A DNA stretch of 64,000 nucleotides from Flagellimonas_A sp039592695 (GTDB lineage: Bacteria; Bacteroidota; Bacteroidia; Flavobacteriales; Flavobacteriaceae). The stretch is taken from assembly GCF_039592695.1 (NCBI RefSeq), contig NZ_JBBUTK010000002.1, forward strand, positions 744,001-808,000. Direction: 5' to 3'. Each line of letters begins with the position of its first letter. Position 1 is the first letter of the stretch. Under the pieces are notes generated by a model. The model did no database searches, had not been told where the DNA came from, and saw nothing but the letters and a program-made list of their open reading frames with translations. The position numbers and the translations under genes were made by a program. Positions 15,482 to 24,186 of the stretch are shown piece by piece.

Positions 15482-16713
15482 GAAACCGCCTTTAATTTTT
15501 TGATGGTCTCGCGAGAGAGTTTTTCTTCGGCATAGGCCTTCGTCACCTTGAACTCTTTTTCATCTTCACTGGGCAATGTGAACATGGCATCGGTAAAAAT
15601 GGCCTCACATAGTGAACGTAGTCCGCGGGCGCCCAACTTATACTCCACCGCTTTTTCAACAATAAAAGTCAACGCCTGCTCGGTGATGCTAAAGGTGATG
15701 CCATCCATGGCAAACAGTTTTTCATACTGTTTGATGATCGCGTTTTTGGGTTCGGTAAGTATGGCACGAAGTGTTTTGGCATCCAAAGGGTTCATGTGTG
15801 TGAGCACTGGAAGTCTTCCGATAATTTCAGGAATCAATCCGAATTCCTTTAAATCTTTGGGAATGATGTACTGAAGAATGTTTTTATTGTCCAATTGGTC
15901 CTCAGCTTTTGAGGCGCTGTACCCAACGGCTTGCATGTTCAAACGTTTGGTAATGATACGTTCGATACCGTCAAAAGCACCACCGGCAACAAAAAGAATG
16001 TTCTCGGTATTGACCTCTATAAATTTTTGGTCTGGATGTTTTCTGCCCCCTTTGGGCGGTACATTGACCATGGTGCCTTCCAAGAGTTTAAGAAGCCCTT
16101 GTTGTACGCCTTCGCCAGAAACATCGCGGGTAATGGAGGGATTGTCACTTTTTCTGGCAATCTTGTCTATTTCATCAATGAAAACAATACCGCGCTCTGC
16201 TTTTTCAAGGTTATAATCGGCAGCTTGTAGCAAACGAGTCAAGATACTCTCAACATCTTCGCCCACATAACCAGCTTCTGTCAGTACCGTGGCATCAACA
16301 ATGGCCAATGGTACGTTCAACATTTTAGCGATGGTCTTGGCCATCAAAGTTTTGCCCGTACCCGTTTCACCGACCATAATGATGTTACTTTTTTGAATCT
16401 CAACATCATCTTCTGTGCTTTTGGGTTGCAACAATCGCTTATAGTGGTTGTAAACCGCTACAGACATCACTTTTTTGGTACGCTCTTGGCCGATGACAAA
16501 GGTGTCAAGAAAGTCTTTGATCTCTAAAGGTTTCTTTAAGACCAGTTCTGAGGAAAGGTCATTGTTCTTTGATTGCTTCGATTCTTCGGCGACAATGCTA
16601 TGTGCCTGCTCGATGCAACGGTCGCAGATATGGGCATCAAGCCCAGCAATCAAAAGATTGGTCTCTGGCTTTTTCCTTCCACAAAAAGAGCATTCCAAAT
16701 TTTCCTTTGCCAT
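15478..16713 (-). CDS. clpX: ATP-dependent Clp protease ATP-binding subunit ClpX
   Basis: This AAA+ unfoldase feeds substrates into ClpP. The N-terminal zinc domain has four Cys (8, 11, 30, 33), then come Walker A GETGTGKT (115-122), pore loop GYVG (148-151), Walker B FIDEID (178-183), the RKH pore loop (224-226) and the sensor-2 GARGLRS. The ClpP-docking loop reads VGY (263-265) where E. coli has IGF. The length of 411 residues is normal. It lies 82 bp downstream of clpP on the same strand, the usual tig-clpP-clpX order, so clpP and clpX are probably one transcript. Confidence 0.97.
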   Translation of the reverse strand: MAKENLECSFCGRKKPETNLLIAGLDAHICDRCIEQAHSIVAEESKQSKNNDLSSELVLKKPLEIKDFLDTFVIGQERTKKVMSVAVYNHYKRLLQPKSTEDDVEIQKSNIIMVGETGTGKTLMAKTIAKMLNVPLAIVDATVLTEAGYVGEDVESILTRLLQAADYNLEKAERGIVFIDEIDKIARKSDNPSITRDVSGEGVQQGLLKLLEGTMVNVPPKGGRKHPDQKFIEVNTENILFVAGGAFDGIERIITKRLNMQAVGYSASKAEDQLDNKNILQYIIPKDLKEFGLIPEIIGRLPVLTHMNPLDAKTLRAILTEPKNAIIKQYEKLFAMDGITFSITEQALTFIVEKAVEYKLGARGLRSLCEAIFTDAMFTLPSEDEKEFKVTKAYAEEKLSRETIKKLKAVS

Positions 16714-16795
16714 GTTGGGTGTGTTGTAACGTATTAACGTAAAATCAGCTGATTTCTTCTAAAATAAGAAAAAGCCGATGGTTTGGTCTTGTTTT

Positions 16796-17473
16796 TTATT
16801 GTTCCCTTACGAGAATTTCATCAATCATGCCATATTCTTGGGCCTCTTCGGCTTTCATCCAATAATCGCGGTCACTATCCTCATAGACCTTGTCAAAACC
16901 CTGGCCTGAATGTTTAGAAATGATTTGATACAATTCATCTTTTATTTTGAGCACTTCTTTCGCCGCTATCTCGATATCGCTTGCCTGACCTTGTGTACCT
17001 GATAAAGGCTGGTGTATCATCACACGAGAGTGGCTTAGACCACTGCGCTTGCCCGATTCACCGGCACAGAGGATGACCGCGGCCATTGATGCGGCTATAC
17101 CCGTGCAAATGGTCGCCACATCGGGTTTGATAAATTGCATGGTGTCGTAGATTCCCAAGCCTGCATATACACTGCCGCCGGGAGAGTTGATATAAATCTG
17201 GATGTCTTTTGAGGCATCGGCACTTTCTAAGAACAACAGTTGTGCCTGAACGATATTGGCCACTTGGTCATTGATACCCGTACCCAAAAAAATGATACGG
17301 TCCATCATGAGCCTTGAGAACACATCCATGGCTATCGCATTCAGTTGACGCTCTTCAATGATGTTTGGAGTCATGCCAACAGGGTACATGCTACTGACGA
17401 TCTTGTCATAATACATGCTGTTGATACCGTGATGCTTGGTGGCGTATTTTTGAAATTCGTTGTAGTAATCCAT
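16796..17473 (-). CDS. clpP: ATP-dependent Clp protease proteolytic subunit ClpP
   Basis: This 225-residue serine protease forms the 14-subunit chamber that degrades proteins delivered by ClpX. The active-site Ser129 in GIAASMAAV and His154 in RVMIHQP have the normal 25-residue spacing, and the acid lies in EDSDRD (198-203). The INSPGG strand is at 95-100. About 30 extra N-terminal residues fit a processed propeptide. It lies between tig and clpX. A terminator separates it from tig, so it needs its own promoter in the 80-bp gap. Confidence 0.96.
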   Translation of the reverse strand: MDYYNEFQKYATKHHGINSMYYDKIVSSMYPVGMTPNIIEERQLNAIAMDVFSRLMMDRIIFLGTGINDQVANIVQAQLLFLESADASKDIQIYINSPGGSVYAGLGIYDTMQFIKPDVATICTGIAASMAAVILCAGESGKRSGLSHSRVMIHQPLSGTQGQASDIEIAAKEVLKIKDELYQIISKHSGQGFDKVYEDSDRDYWMKAEEAQEYGMIDEILVREQ

Positions 17474-17503
17474 AGAATGGCAATCGCTAGTTTTAATAAA
17501 AAA

Positions 17504-17529
17504 GGTGCCGAAACTAACGTTCCGGCACC
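17504..17529 (-). terminator. Terminator of tig
   Basis: The stem GGTGCCG/CGGCACC is followed on the minus strand by TTTTTTATT. It sits 27 bp after the tig stop and before clpP. Confidence 0.8.
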
Positions 17530-17555
17530 GTAAAGATACTTATTTTGAAGGAAAT

Positions 17556-18878
17556 CTATCCGTAGACTTCCTTTATGAAATTGTCATAAGTGACCTCTTT
17601 TTTCTTGAGGTTGGCCTTCTCTTTGTAGAGATTGAGCAGTTTTTGACTCATCAGTTGCTCTGAGAGTCGTTTTACTTCTTCTTGGTTGCCCAAAACCCTG
17701 TTGGCGATGTTGTCCAATTCTTCTTCGGCCGGATTTACATTGCCATATTGCGCCATCTGTGATTTGATAAAACCTTTGGCAAACTCTTTCAATTCATCAA
17801 AAGTAACCTGTAGGTCATGCTCTTTAATAATTTTGCCCTCAATGAGCTGGTAGCGAAGTCCTTTTTCTGATTTTTCAAACTCTTCTTTTGCTTCGTCTTC
17901 GGTCAATGGCTTCTCACCACTGATCTGCATCCATTTTTGAAGAAACTCGGTTGGCAGATTGAACTTTGTGGTCTCTATCAACCGCTCAGTGACGTCATTC
18001 AACAATTTTTGATCCGCTTGTTGTTCAAACTGTTTTTCAGAATCTTCTTTGATTCTTTCTTTCAGCGCAGCTTCAGAAGCGACTTCATCTTTTCCGAAAA
18101 GCTTGTCAAAAAGTTCTTGGTCAAGAGAAGCGGGCTGTCGCTCGTTGATTTCCTCAACGGTAAAGGCTACTTCTATGTTCAACTTTTCAGCTTTATCACG
18201 TGGTATGCCCAAAGTGCTTGAAAGCAGATAATCTTCTTTGAACAACCCCTTTGTCTTTAACTGGGCAGTTTCACCGACCTTTAGACCAACCAGGTTGTCC
18301 AATGCTTTTTTACTTTTAACTTTATCGAGTTCGATTGTCGCCTTGTTCTCGATTTCCTCAGCTTCATTTTTAAAGGTGCCGGTGACTTCATCGCCTTTGC
18401 CGACCACTTCTTTGCTGATTAGTTTGCCATATTGCTTTTTGATACGATCTACTTGCTCGTCGACCATTTTTTTATCGGCAACGATCTTGTAGTGGGTGAT
18501 GGCTTTTTTGGTCTTCAACTGCACGTCAAAGTCTGGTGCCAAGCCCAATTCAAACTCAAAAGCAAGTTCATCACTGTCCCAGTCAAGATTATCCTGCTGT
18601 TTTGGCAGGGGATTACCCAACACATCGAGCTTCTCTTCGGTCAAGTATTTGTTGAGGTTGTCTTGCAATAACTTGTTCACCTCATCGACCAACACGGCTT
18701 TGCCATATTGTTTTCTGATGAGCCCTAAAGGTACTTGACCCTTACGAAAACCGGGTATATTGGCCTGTTTTCGATAATCATTGAGAATCTTGTTCACTTT
18801 TGCCTCGTAGTCATTTTTGGTAATGGCCACTTTCACCACGGCATTCAACTCGTCAATCTGCTCTTTCGTGATATTCAT
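17556..18878 (-). CDS. tig: Trigger factor
   Basis: This ribosome-bound chaperone (440 residues) meets new polypeptides at the exit tunnel. The signature GFRKGQVPLGLIRKQYG (residues 42-58) is the ribosome-docking loop. The middle FKBP-like domain (GKGDEVTGTFKNE to GLKVGETAQLKTKG, about 150-240) is poorly conserved, as is common in this phylum, so prolyl isomerase activity is doubtful. The C-terminal part is helical and highly charged, fitting the substrate cradle. It precedes clpP on the same strand but is closed by its own terminator and opened by a good promoter. Confidence 0.95.
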   Translation of the reverse strand: MNITKEQIDELNAVVKVAITKNDYEAKVNKILNDYRKQANIPGFRKGQVPLGLIRKQYGKAVLVDEVNKLLQDNLNKYLTEEKLDVLGNPLPKQQDNLDWDSDELAFEFELGLAPDFDVQLKTKKAITHYKIVADKKMVDEQVDRIKKQYGKLISKEVVGKGDEVTGTFKNEAEEIENKATIELDKVKSKKALDNLVGLKVGETAQLKTKGLFKEDYLLSSTLGIPRDKAEKLNIEVAFTVEEINERQPASLDQELFDKLFGKDEVASEAALKERIKEDSEKQFEQQADQKLLNDVTERLIETTKFNLPTEFLQKWMQISGEKPLTEDEAKEEFEKSEKGLRYQLIEGKIIKEHDLQVTFDELKEFAKGFIKSQMAQYGNVNPAEEELDNIANRVLGNQEEVKRLSEQLMSQKLLNLYKEKANLKKKEVTYDNFIKEVYG

Positions 18879-18911
18879 CTACCTTTCGGTTTTGTAATTA
18901 AAAATGGAGCG

Positions 18912-18942
18912 CAAAAGTAGTATATTTTGGCCTGTGCACCAA
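18912..18942 (-). promoter_or_regulatory. Promoter of tig
   Basis: On the minus strand TTG (18942-18940) is followed after 20 nt by TACTTTTG (18919-18912), matching the Bacteroidota -33/-7 consensus. The -7 box is 33 nt before the ATG. Confidence 0.7.
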
Positions 18943-18978
18943 CTTTTTAAGGTTTTGCTAACCAAAGTCTCGGTGCAC

Positions 18979-19326
18979 TTATTTTTTATCCTCTTTTAGG
19001 ATAGAGTATAAGATGGATTGAAGTAGTGATAACAACAGACTGAACAAAATGGCCCACCAAATACTGGTGACCTGAAACCCATCGATAAAGTTGGCGGCCA
19101 AAAGGATAATGACGGCATTGATGACGAGCAAGAACAGCCCCAGGGTGACAATGGTAATTGGCAAGGTCAATATCACCAAAATGGGCTTGACCACAAAGTT
19201 CAAAAGACTCAATACCACCGCTACAATAATGGCGGTTACATAAGAATCTACACCTACCCCCGGTAAAACATAGGACAGTATGACCACCGCCAGGGCACTC
19301 AGTAAAATGCGAAGAATAAATTTCAT
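18979..19326 (-). CDS. Small four-helix membrane protein, phage-holin superfamily IV type
   Basis: This 115-residue protein is almost wholly four hydrophobic helices and fits the PF04020 family ('mycobacterial 4 TMS phage holin' by name, though members are normal chromosomal genes). The middle LLNFVVKPILVILTLPITIVTLGLFLLVINAVIILLAA stretch with N-V-K-P-I and P-x-T-x-x-T-L-G-L-F is the family pattern. The ATG at 19326 is chosen; an upstream ATG would start inside the terminator hairpin of the preceding gene. Function is unknown and nothing suggests a phage here. Confidence 0.8.
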   Translation of the reverse strand: MKFILRILLSALAVVILSYVLPGVGVDSYVTAIIVAVVLSLLNFVVKPILVILTLPITIVTLGLFLLVINAVIILLAANFIDGFQVTSIWWAILFSLLLSLLQSILYSILKEDKK

Positions 19327-19340
19327 GATTTTAAAATTAA

Positions 19341-19363
19341 AAGGGTGCTTTTTGAGCACCCTT
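19341..19363 (-). terminator. Terminator of the SGNH lipoprotein gene
   Basis: The stem AAGGGTGCT/AGCACCCTT has a 5-nt loop and is 27 bp after the SGNH stop on the minus strand. Confidence 0.75.
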
Positions 19364-19389
19364 AAAAATAGAAATATTTTGGTTTGGCA

Positions 19390-20892
19390 TCAATTGATGT
19401 ACAATCCTGTATAATCTAAAGGGTTCACACCCGGCAACGTTGATCCGTATTTGGCATTGATGGCTTCAGCAAAGGCATTGGCAAGAATGGCATAGCCTCT
19501 TGGTGAGGGATGTACACCATCCAATGAAAAACCACCACCTGTACCGAATTCAGCGGTTACGGTACTACCGTCAGCTAAAGGGAATCCCATTTCATTGATG
19601 CCCCTTAGAAGCGCATTCGCATCCACTAGAGCCAAATCATATGTTGTTGCAAGTCCTGCGATAACCTGATTGTAAGCTATTAAAGTGGCATTTGCAGTAG
19701 CTTGTTCTTCAGGAGTCAGTACCCAGTTGTCTGCCAAAGGAATCGCAACACCATTAATCGAAGTTGGGTCAGCAGGATTGGCCAACGTACCAATAAACGA
19801 ACGTGATGTCAAGACCAATAAATCATCAGGAGTAGACTGTCGCATATTGATCAATGCGGGGTTGACCCCAGTTAAATCGGTTAAATCTTCATCAATCAAT
19901 ACTACTGCATTGGCATCACCCGCTTCGAAAGAAATCGTTCTTCGTTCTAGCTCTTCGGCAGTAATTAATCCAAGGCCTTGAACTTGGGCAAGTCCACCAT
20001 TGTAAGCTGCATAGGCACCATTTAATAAATCTGCTGTTGCCTGATCCAGCGGAACCGGATTATAGGGCACTGTGGTTAAAAATGGTATTGTGGTGACATC
20101 GGGCAGATTGGCAATCACGCCATCAGCCCCATTGGCGGTCATCGCCTGTAATACGGCATCAATAGATCCGGCGACAACATTGGGGTCTGAGATGTCCGAT
20201 CCCCCGTATGTAGATGGGTCGATATTTCCTGTTTGATTAACACCAGCACCACCTGCAACAACATATCCTAAGATATCGTTATTACCTATCCAAACTGAGA
20301 AAAAGGTGGCGTTTTGGGCTGCAGCATCTGCCAATACCGTGGTGGTCGGTGATGAGGCAAACCTAGCGAAATAGGGATTTGCCAGTCCATCAGCAACACC
20401 TGCGACATTGCCATATCCTGGCGCGACCAAATGGTAACTTTTTGCACCAGGAACGCCCATATTATTAAAACTTCCTGAAAGGGTATTGGTTATTTCAGTA
20501 CTTCCCTGACCCTCAACGGGAACAGGATTAGGGGAGCCTGTAGAAAAATCCAAAATCAACCGATTCCCAGCAATCGGATTTCCAGCAAGGGTCATTCCTC
20601 CCAGATTATCTGCCATAAACGGTATATTGAAAGAGCCACCGCCTGCGAGGGCAAAATTACTGGCAAGCATGTTGGGGAACGATGCCTCTTGGCCCGCAGT
20701 GAACAGCGCGTTATCAGAGAACCCCGCCGTCAATGAATTTCCTATGGCCACGTAGTTTGAGAAATCGGCCGAGCCAGAGGTGACCACAATTGGGTCGGGC
20801 ATTGAGTCGGGTTCTGTGACCATTGTATCGTCATCTTCACATGAAATCATCAGAAGCCCAAAACAGAACAATAGGGCGAATATCCTTTTCAT
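19390..20892 (-). CDS. SGNH/GDSL-type hydrolase lipoprotein
   Basis: This 500-residue secreted lipoprotein has a signal ending in lipobox LMISC (Cys18) and an SGNH hydrolase fold. The catalytic Ser53 lies in AIGNSLTAGF (GNS in place of GDS), block II Gly in GVPGAKS, block III Asn in WIGNNDIL and block V in DGVHPSPRGYA, giving the Asp and His. Such enzymes are esterases or lipases acting outside the cell or at the outer membrane; the substrate is unknown. The sequence is long for the family and has Gly/Ala-rich insertions. It has its own promoter, and a 16-bp palindrome shared with the etf region lies upstream. Confidence 0.87.
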   Translation of the reverse strand: MKRIFALLFCFGLLMISCEDDDTMVTEPDSMPDPIVVTSGSADFSNYVAIGNSLTAGFSDNALFTAGQEASFPNMLASNFALAGGGSFNIPFMADNLGGMTLAGNPIAGNRLILDFSTGSPNPVPVEGQGSTEITNTLSGSFNNMGVPGAKSYHLVAPGYGNVAGVADGLANPYFARFASSPTTTVLADAAAQNATFFSVWIGNNDILGYVVAGGAGVNQTGNIDPSTYGGSDISDPNVVAGSIDAVLQAMTANGADGVIANLPDVTTIPFLTTVPYNPVPLDQATADLLNGAYAAYNGGLAQVQGLGLITAEELERRTISFEAGDANAVVLIDEDLTDLTGVNPALINMRQSTPDDLLVLTSRSFIGTLANPADPTSINGVAIPLADNWVLTPEEQATANATLIAYNQVIAGLATTYDLALVDANALLRGINEMGFPLADGSTVTAEFGTGGGFSLDGVHPSPRGYAILANAFAEAINAKYGSTLPGVNPLDYTGLYIN

Positions 20893-20945
20893 AATACAAT
20901 AAATTTGAGTTAGCTTATTTTAACTAAAGGTTAATGAGATGTGAC

Positions 20946-20976
20946 CAAATCTATATGAAAATTAGCATACTTACAA
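20946..20976 (-). promoter_or_regulatory. Promoter of the SGNH lipoprotein gene
   Basis: On the minus strand TTG (20976-20974) and TAGATTTG (20953-20946) are 20 nt apart. The ATG is 53 nt further on. Confidence 0.65.
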
Positions 20977-20992
20977 TAAGATGGGCAAAAAA

Positions 20993-21008
20993 ATTATGCA
21001 TGCATAAT
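20993..21008. promoter_or_regulatory. Palindromic operator-like site, copy 1
   Basis: attatgcatgcataat is a perfect 16-bp palindrome. It ends 17 bp upstream of the -33 box of the SGNH gene. The same 16 bases occur in the etfB/pdhB divergent region. Confidence 0.65.
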
Positions 21009-21023
21009 AAAATGCACCCAATT

Positions 21024-21791
21024 TTAACGATTTATGAAGTCCATCGTTTTTTCAAAGAATTGTTTCGGATTTTCAGCATGAAGCCAGTGCCCTGCATTTT
21101 CAATGGTTGCTATGGATGCGTTCGGGAACCGTTTTTTGATGAGTTCACTGTCGGAAGGAGCTATATATTCAGAGCGGTCGCCTCTTAAAAACAAGGTGGG
21201 TTTTGTAAATGGACTCGAGGGCGGAATGTCTTCCCCGATTTCCTCCATTTTATCTTTTAAAACGTCTAGATTGAAACGAAACCCCAATGTTCCTTTTTCG
21301 ACCCAATACAGGTTTTTGAGCAAAAACTGACGAATTCCGAAATCTGCAAGTTTTTCTGCCAATTTTTCGTCGGCCTCGCCTCTGGATTGAATTTTAGAGA
21401 AATCCAAAGACTCGAGCGCATCGACAATGTCTTGATGATGTGGCGGATAGTGTTTTGGGGCTATGTCGGCAACCAATAATTTGTCGACCATTTCAGGATG
21501 TGAAACTGCGAACTGCATGGCCGTTTTGCCCCCCATCGAATGGCCGAGCACCATAGCTGAATCCAATCCATGAAATGCCATATAATTTTTGACATCATTG
21601 GCCAATAGCTCATAGTCAAAATCCTTGGAATGAAAACTCTTGCCATGGTTGCGTTGATCAACCAAATGTACTTCGAGGCCATTTTCGGCGTATTGTTTGC
21701 CCAAGGTTTTCCAGTTGTCGAGCATGCCTAAAAATCCATGTAGGATAATCATGGGTTTTCCCGAACCCAGAATAGTTGAATGTAAGACCAT
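21024..21791 (-). CDS. Alpha/beta-fold hydrolase
   Basis: This 255-residue cytoplasmic hydrolase is of the YbfF/esterase type. The oxyanion motif ILHGFLGMLDNW (16-27), VDQRNHGKS (44-52), the nucleophile elbow GHSMGG with S85, and the C-terminal His in ENAGHWLHAENP are all in place, with an Asp in LRGDRSEY. It is likely an esterase on small acyl substrates; the natural one is unknown. It begins 4 bp after the pdxJ stop, so both are on one transcript from the pdxJ promoter. Confidence 0.88.
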   Translation of the reverse strand: MVLHSTILGSGKPMIILHGFLGMLDNWKTLGKQYAENGLEVHLVDQRNHGKSFHSKDFDYELLANDVKNYMAFHGLDSAMVLGHSMGGKTAMQFAVSHPEMVDKLLVADIAPKHYPPHHQDIVDALESLDFSKIQSRGEADEKLAEKLADFGIRQFLLKNLYWVEKGTLGFRFNLDVLKDKMEEIGEDIPPSSPFTKPTLFLRGDRSEYIAPSDSELIKKRFPNASIATIENAGHWLHAENPKQFFEKTMDFINR

Positions 21792-21795
21792 GGCG

Positions 21796-22509
21796 CTATT
21801 TTAATCGATGCAAATACATGTTGACCACATTTTCCAATCCCAAATAAATGGATTCACAGATGAGGGCATGGCCAATGGAAACCTCCAATAAATCTGGAAT
21901 GTTCGCTTTAAAAAACGTAATGTTATCAAGATTCAGGTCATGGCCGGCATTGATGCCAAGACCGACCGAAGTAGCAGTTTTGGCAGCTTCAACAAAAGGG
22001 TCGATACCTTTTTGGTTTCCTTCAGAAAAGGCTTTGGCGTAGCTTTCAGTGTACAATTCGATACGGTCAGTGCCCGTTGCTGCAGCCCCTTCGACCATTT
22101 GGTTGTCGGGATCCACAAAAATGGAGGTGCGAATGCCGTTGGATTTGAAGGTGGCGATGACATCTTTCAAAAAGTCTTTGTGCCTTTTGGTATCCCATCC
22201 GGCATTTGAAGTGATGGCATCTTCGGCATCGGGCACCAAGGTTACCTGGGTGGGTTTGACCTCGAGCACCAAATCAATGAATTTCGGAATGGGATTGCCC
22301 TCAATATTGAATTCGGTGGTCACCACGTGTTTCAAATCCCTTGCGTCTTGATAGCGAATATGACGCTCATCAGGTCTGGGATGGATCGTGATGCCGTTGG
22401 CCCCGAAAGCTTCAATATCTTTGGCAGATTTCAGCAAATCGGGCACATTGCCCCCGCGAGAGTTTCTTAGAGTGGCCAGCTTATTGATGTTGACACTGAG
22501 TTTTGTCAT
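21796..22509 (-). CDS. pdxJ: Pyridoxine 5'-phosphate synthase
   Basis: PdxJ joins 1-deoxyxylulose 5-phosphate and 3-amino-2-oxopropyl phosphate in the DXP-dependent route to vitamin B6. The opening TKLSVNINKLATLRNSRGG, the GANGITIHPRPDERHI block (around 38-53), VTLVPD and the late GLGINAGHDLNLDN motif are typical. The ATG at 22509 gives a 237-residue protein of family length; an earlier ATG adds nine residues not seen in the family. It is followed by the hydrolase gene in an operon. Confidence 0.95.
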   Translation of the reverse strand: MTKLSVNINKLATLRNSRGGNVPDLLKSAKDIEAFGANGITIHPRPDERHIRYQDARDLKHVVTTEFNIEGNPIPKFIDLVLEVKPTQVTLVPDAEDAITSNAGWDTKRHKDFLKDVIATFKSNGIRTSIFVDPDNQMVEGAAATGTDRIELYTESYAKAFSEGNQKGIDPFVEAAKTATSVGLGINAGHDLNLDNITFFKANIPDLLEVSIGHALICESIYLGLENVVNMYLHRLK

Positions 22510-22533
22510 AAAGAAATGGTCTGTTTGAGGTTG

Positions 22534-22541
22534 CAAAAATA
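22534..22541 (-). promoter_or_regulatory. Promoter -7 element of pdxJ
   Basis: TATTTTTG on the minus strand matches TAnnTTTG and ends 24 nt before the ATG. Confidence 0.5.
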
Positions 22542-22640
22542 CAAAAGGGCATGTCTTTTGCTCTAGATAGTATAGTTTTTGTGTTTATGCGAAAATTGTA
22601 AATAAGTTCGTTATTAAAATAGTATTTTGCATTTGAATAA

Positions 22641-23303
22641 ATGAATATGCACATTCAAAACCACATATTGACCACGCTACCTTTTTTTCAGTTATCCGAT
22701 AGCATGGAAACGGTCATCCACTTTTTTGAGGAGACCACTTTTTCGCATGTGGCAGTAGTTGATGAAGGTGTTTTTATGGGATTGTTGGCTGAAAAAGACT
22801 TGGGCTGTTTTGAATCTGAAAAAAAGATTGAAGACTTTCGTTACAATTTTGAGGCTTTTTATGTCACCAAAGATACTTCTTGGTTTGATGTACTTGAAAA
22901 ATTTGCTCGAAATGAGGCCAATATTCTACCCCTTATTGATGACAAGAACAGTTTTGAGGGCTATTATGACTTGACGGATGTCGTGGGAGAATTTATCGCT
23001 ACGCCCTTTTTCACCGAACCTGGGGGCATTTTGGTGGTTTCGAAGGGCATCAAAGACTATTCTTTCAGTGAAATTGCCCAAATTGTTGAAGGCAATAATG
23101 CCAAACTTTTGGGGGCCTTCGTTACTGATAACCAAAACGATGTGGTACAGATTACCCTGAAAATTAGCAGCGCCAATCTCAATGAGGTAACGCAGACTTT
23201 CAGACGCTACAATTATGCCATTCTTTTTGGCAACAGCGATGACCTTTTTATGGAAGATCTGAAACAGCGCTCTGAATACCTTGACAAATATTTAAACGTA
23301 TAA
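22641..23303 (+). CDS. CBS-domain protein next to NAD kinase
   Basis: This 220-residue soluble protein has two CBS modules in the first half (HFFEETTFSHVAVVDEGVFMGLLAEKDL and LEKFARNEANILPLIDDKNSFEGYYDLTDVV), a fold that binds adenine nucleotides. The second half (GGILVVSKGIKDYSFSEIAQIVEGNNAKLLGAF onward) looks like an ACT-type sensor domain. It ends one base before the nadK start codon, so it is translated from the same mRNA. A role in sensing nucleotide or NAD status is a reasonable inference from that linkage, not proven. Confidence 0.8.
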   Translation: MNMHIQNHILTTLPFFQLSDSMETVIHFFEETTFSHVAVVDEGVFMGLLAEKDLGCFESEKKIEDFRYNFEAFYVTKDTSWFDVLEKFARNEANILPLIDDKNSFEGYYDLTDVVGEFIATPFFTEPGGILVVSKGIKDYSFSEIAQIVEGNNAKLLGAFVTDNQNDVVQITLKISSANLNEVTQTFRRYNYAILFGNSDDLFMEDLKQRSEYLDKYLNV

Positions 23304-23304
23304 A

Positions 23305-24186
23305 ATGAAAGTTGCGGTTTACGGTCAGACCATTCACGAAAGTGATGGAAAGTATATCGCTGAACTTTTACGTGAGCTTGAACGTGTTGATGCCAAAATC
23401 AGTATCGAGAGAGACTTTCAAGAACAACTGGCGAACAGAGGGCTCAATTTTACTTCGAATACCTTTTCACAGTCCGATGGGCTTGATGCCGGCTTCGAAC
23501 TTTTTATCAGTATTGGGGGTGACGGTACGATGCTGAGGGCTGTGACCTTTATCGGTAATAAGGGCATACCGATTGTGGGGGTGAATACGGGGCGACTCGG
23601 ATTTTTATCCACCTTTAAAAAAGAAGATGTAAAAAAACTGGTGACGGAATTTGCGGCCAACAATTTTTCGATTGAAGAACGTAGCTTGGTCGAGATTTCT
23701 TTGGATGATGACACCTCTGAACTGGGCGATATCAACTACGCCCTCAACGAAGTAACGGTCAGTAGAAAAGATACGACTTCGATGATAACCGTTGAGACCT
23801 ATCTTGATGAAGAGTATCTTACTTCTTACTGGGCCGATGGCCTTATTGTCGCCACCCCAACAGGCTCGACCGGATATTCATTGAGCTGTGGTGGCCCCGT
23901 GATGGCGCCAACGGCCAAATCATTGGTGCTGACACCTATTGCTCCACATAACCTTAATGCGAGGCCGTTGGTCATTTCAGATGATACAGAGATTCGACTT
24001 AAAGTATCTGGCCGCGAAGAAAACCACTTAGTTTCTTTGGATTCCCGAATTGCGACCATCCCCAATGGAAAAGAAATCCGTATCAGAAAATCAAACTTTA
24101 CCATCAAAATGGTCGAATACAAATCTGAAAGTTTTTTGAAGACACTACGGAACAAACTACTTTGGGGCGAAGACCGAAGGAACTAA
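23305..24186 (+). CDS. nadK: NAD kinase
   Basis: NadK makes NADP from NAD and ATP. The 293-residue protein has the GGDG motif (71-74 in ISIGGDGTML), GVNTGRLGFL (92-101), the NE pair (148-149 in ALNEVTV) and the glycine-rich TPTGSTGYSLSCGGP. The length is normal. It follows the CBS gene with one base between them. After its stop lies a long repeat-rich spacer. Confidence 0.96.
   Translation: MKVAVYGQTIHESDGKYIAELLRELERVDAKISIERDFQEQLANRGLNFTSNTFSQSDGLDAGFELFISIGGDGTMLRAVTFIGNKGIPIVGVNTGRLGFLSTFKKEDVKKLVTEFAANNFSIEERSLVEISLDDDTSELGDINYALNEVTVSRKDTTSMITVETYLDEEYLTSYWADGLIVATPTGSTGYSLSCGGPVMAPTAKSLVLTPIAPHNLNARPLVISDDTEIRLKVSGREENHLVSLDSRIATIPNGKEIRIRKSNFTIKMVEYKSESFLKTLRNKLLWGEDRRN

Noticed and set aside
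18979..19326. Prophage remnant suggested by the holin family name
   Set aside because: The family is a normal chromosomal membrane-protein family; no phage gene, integrase or attachment site is near.
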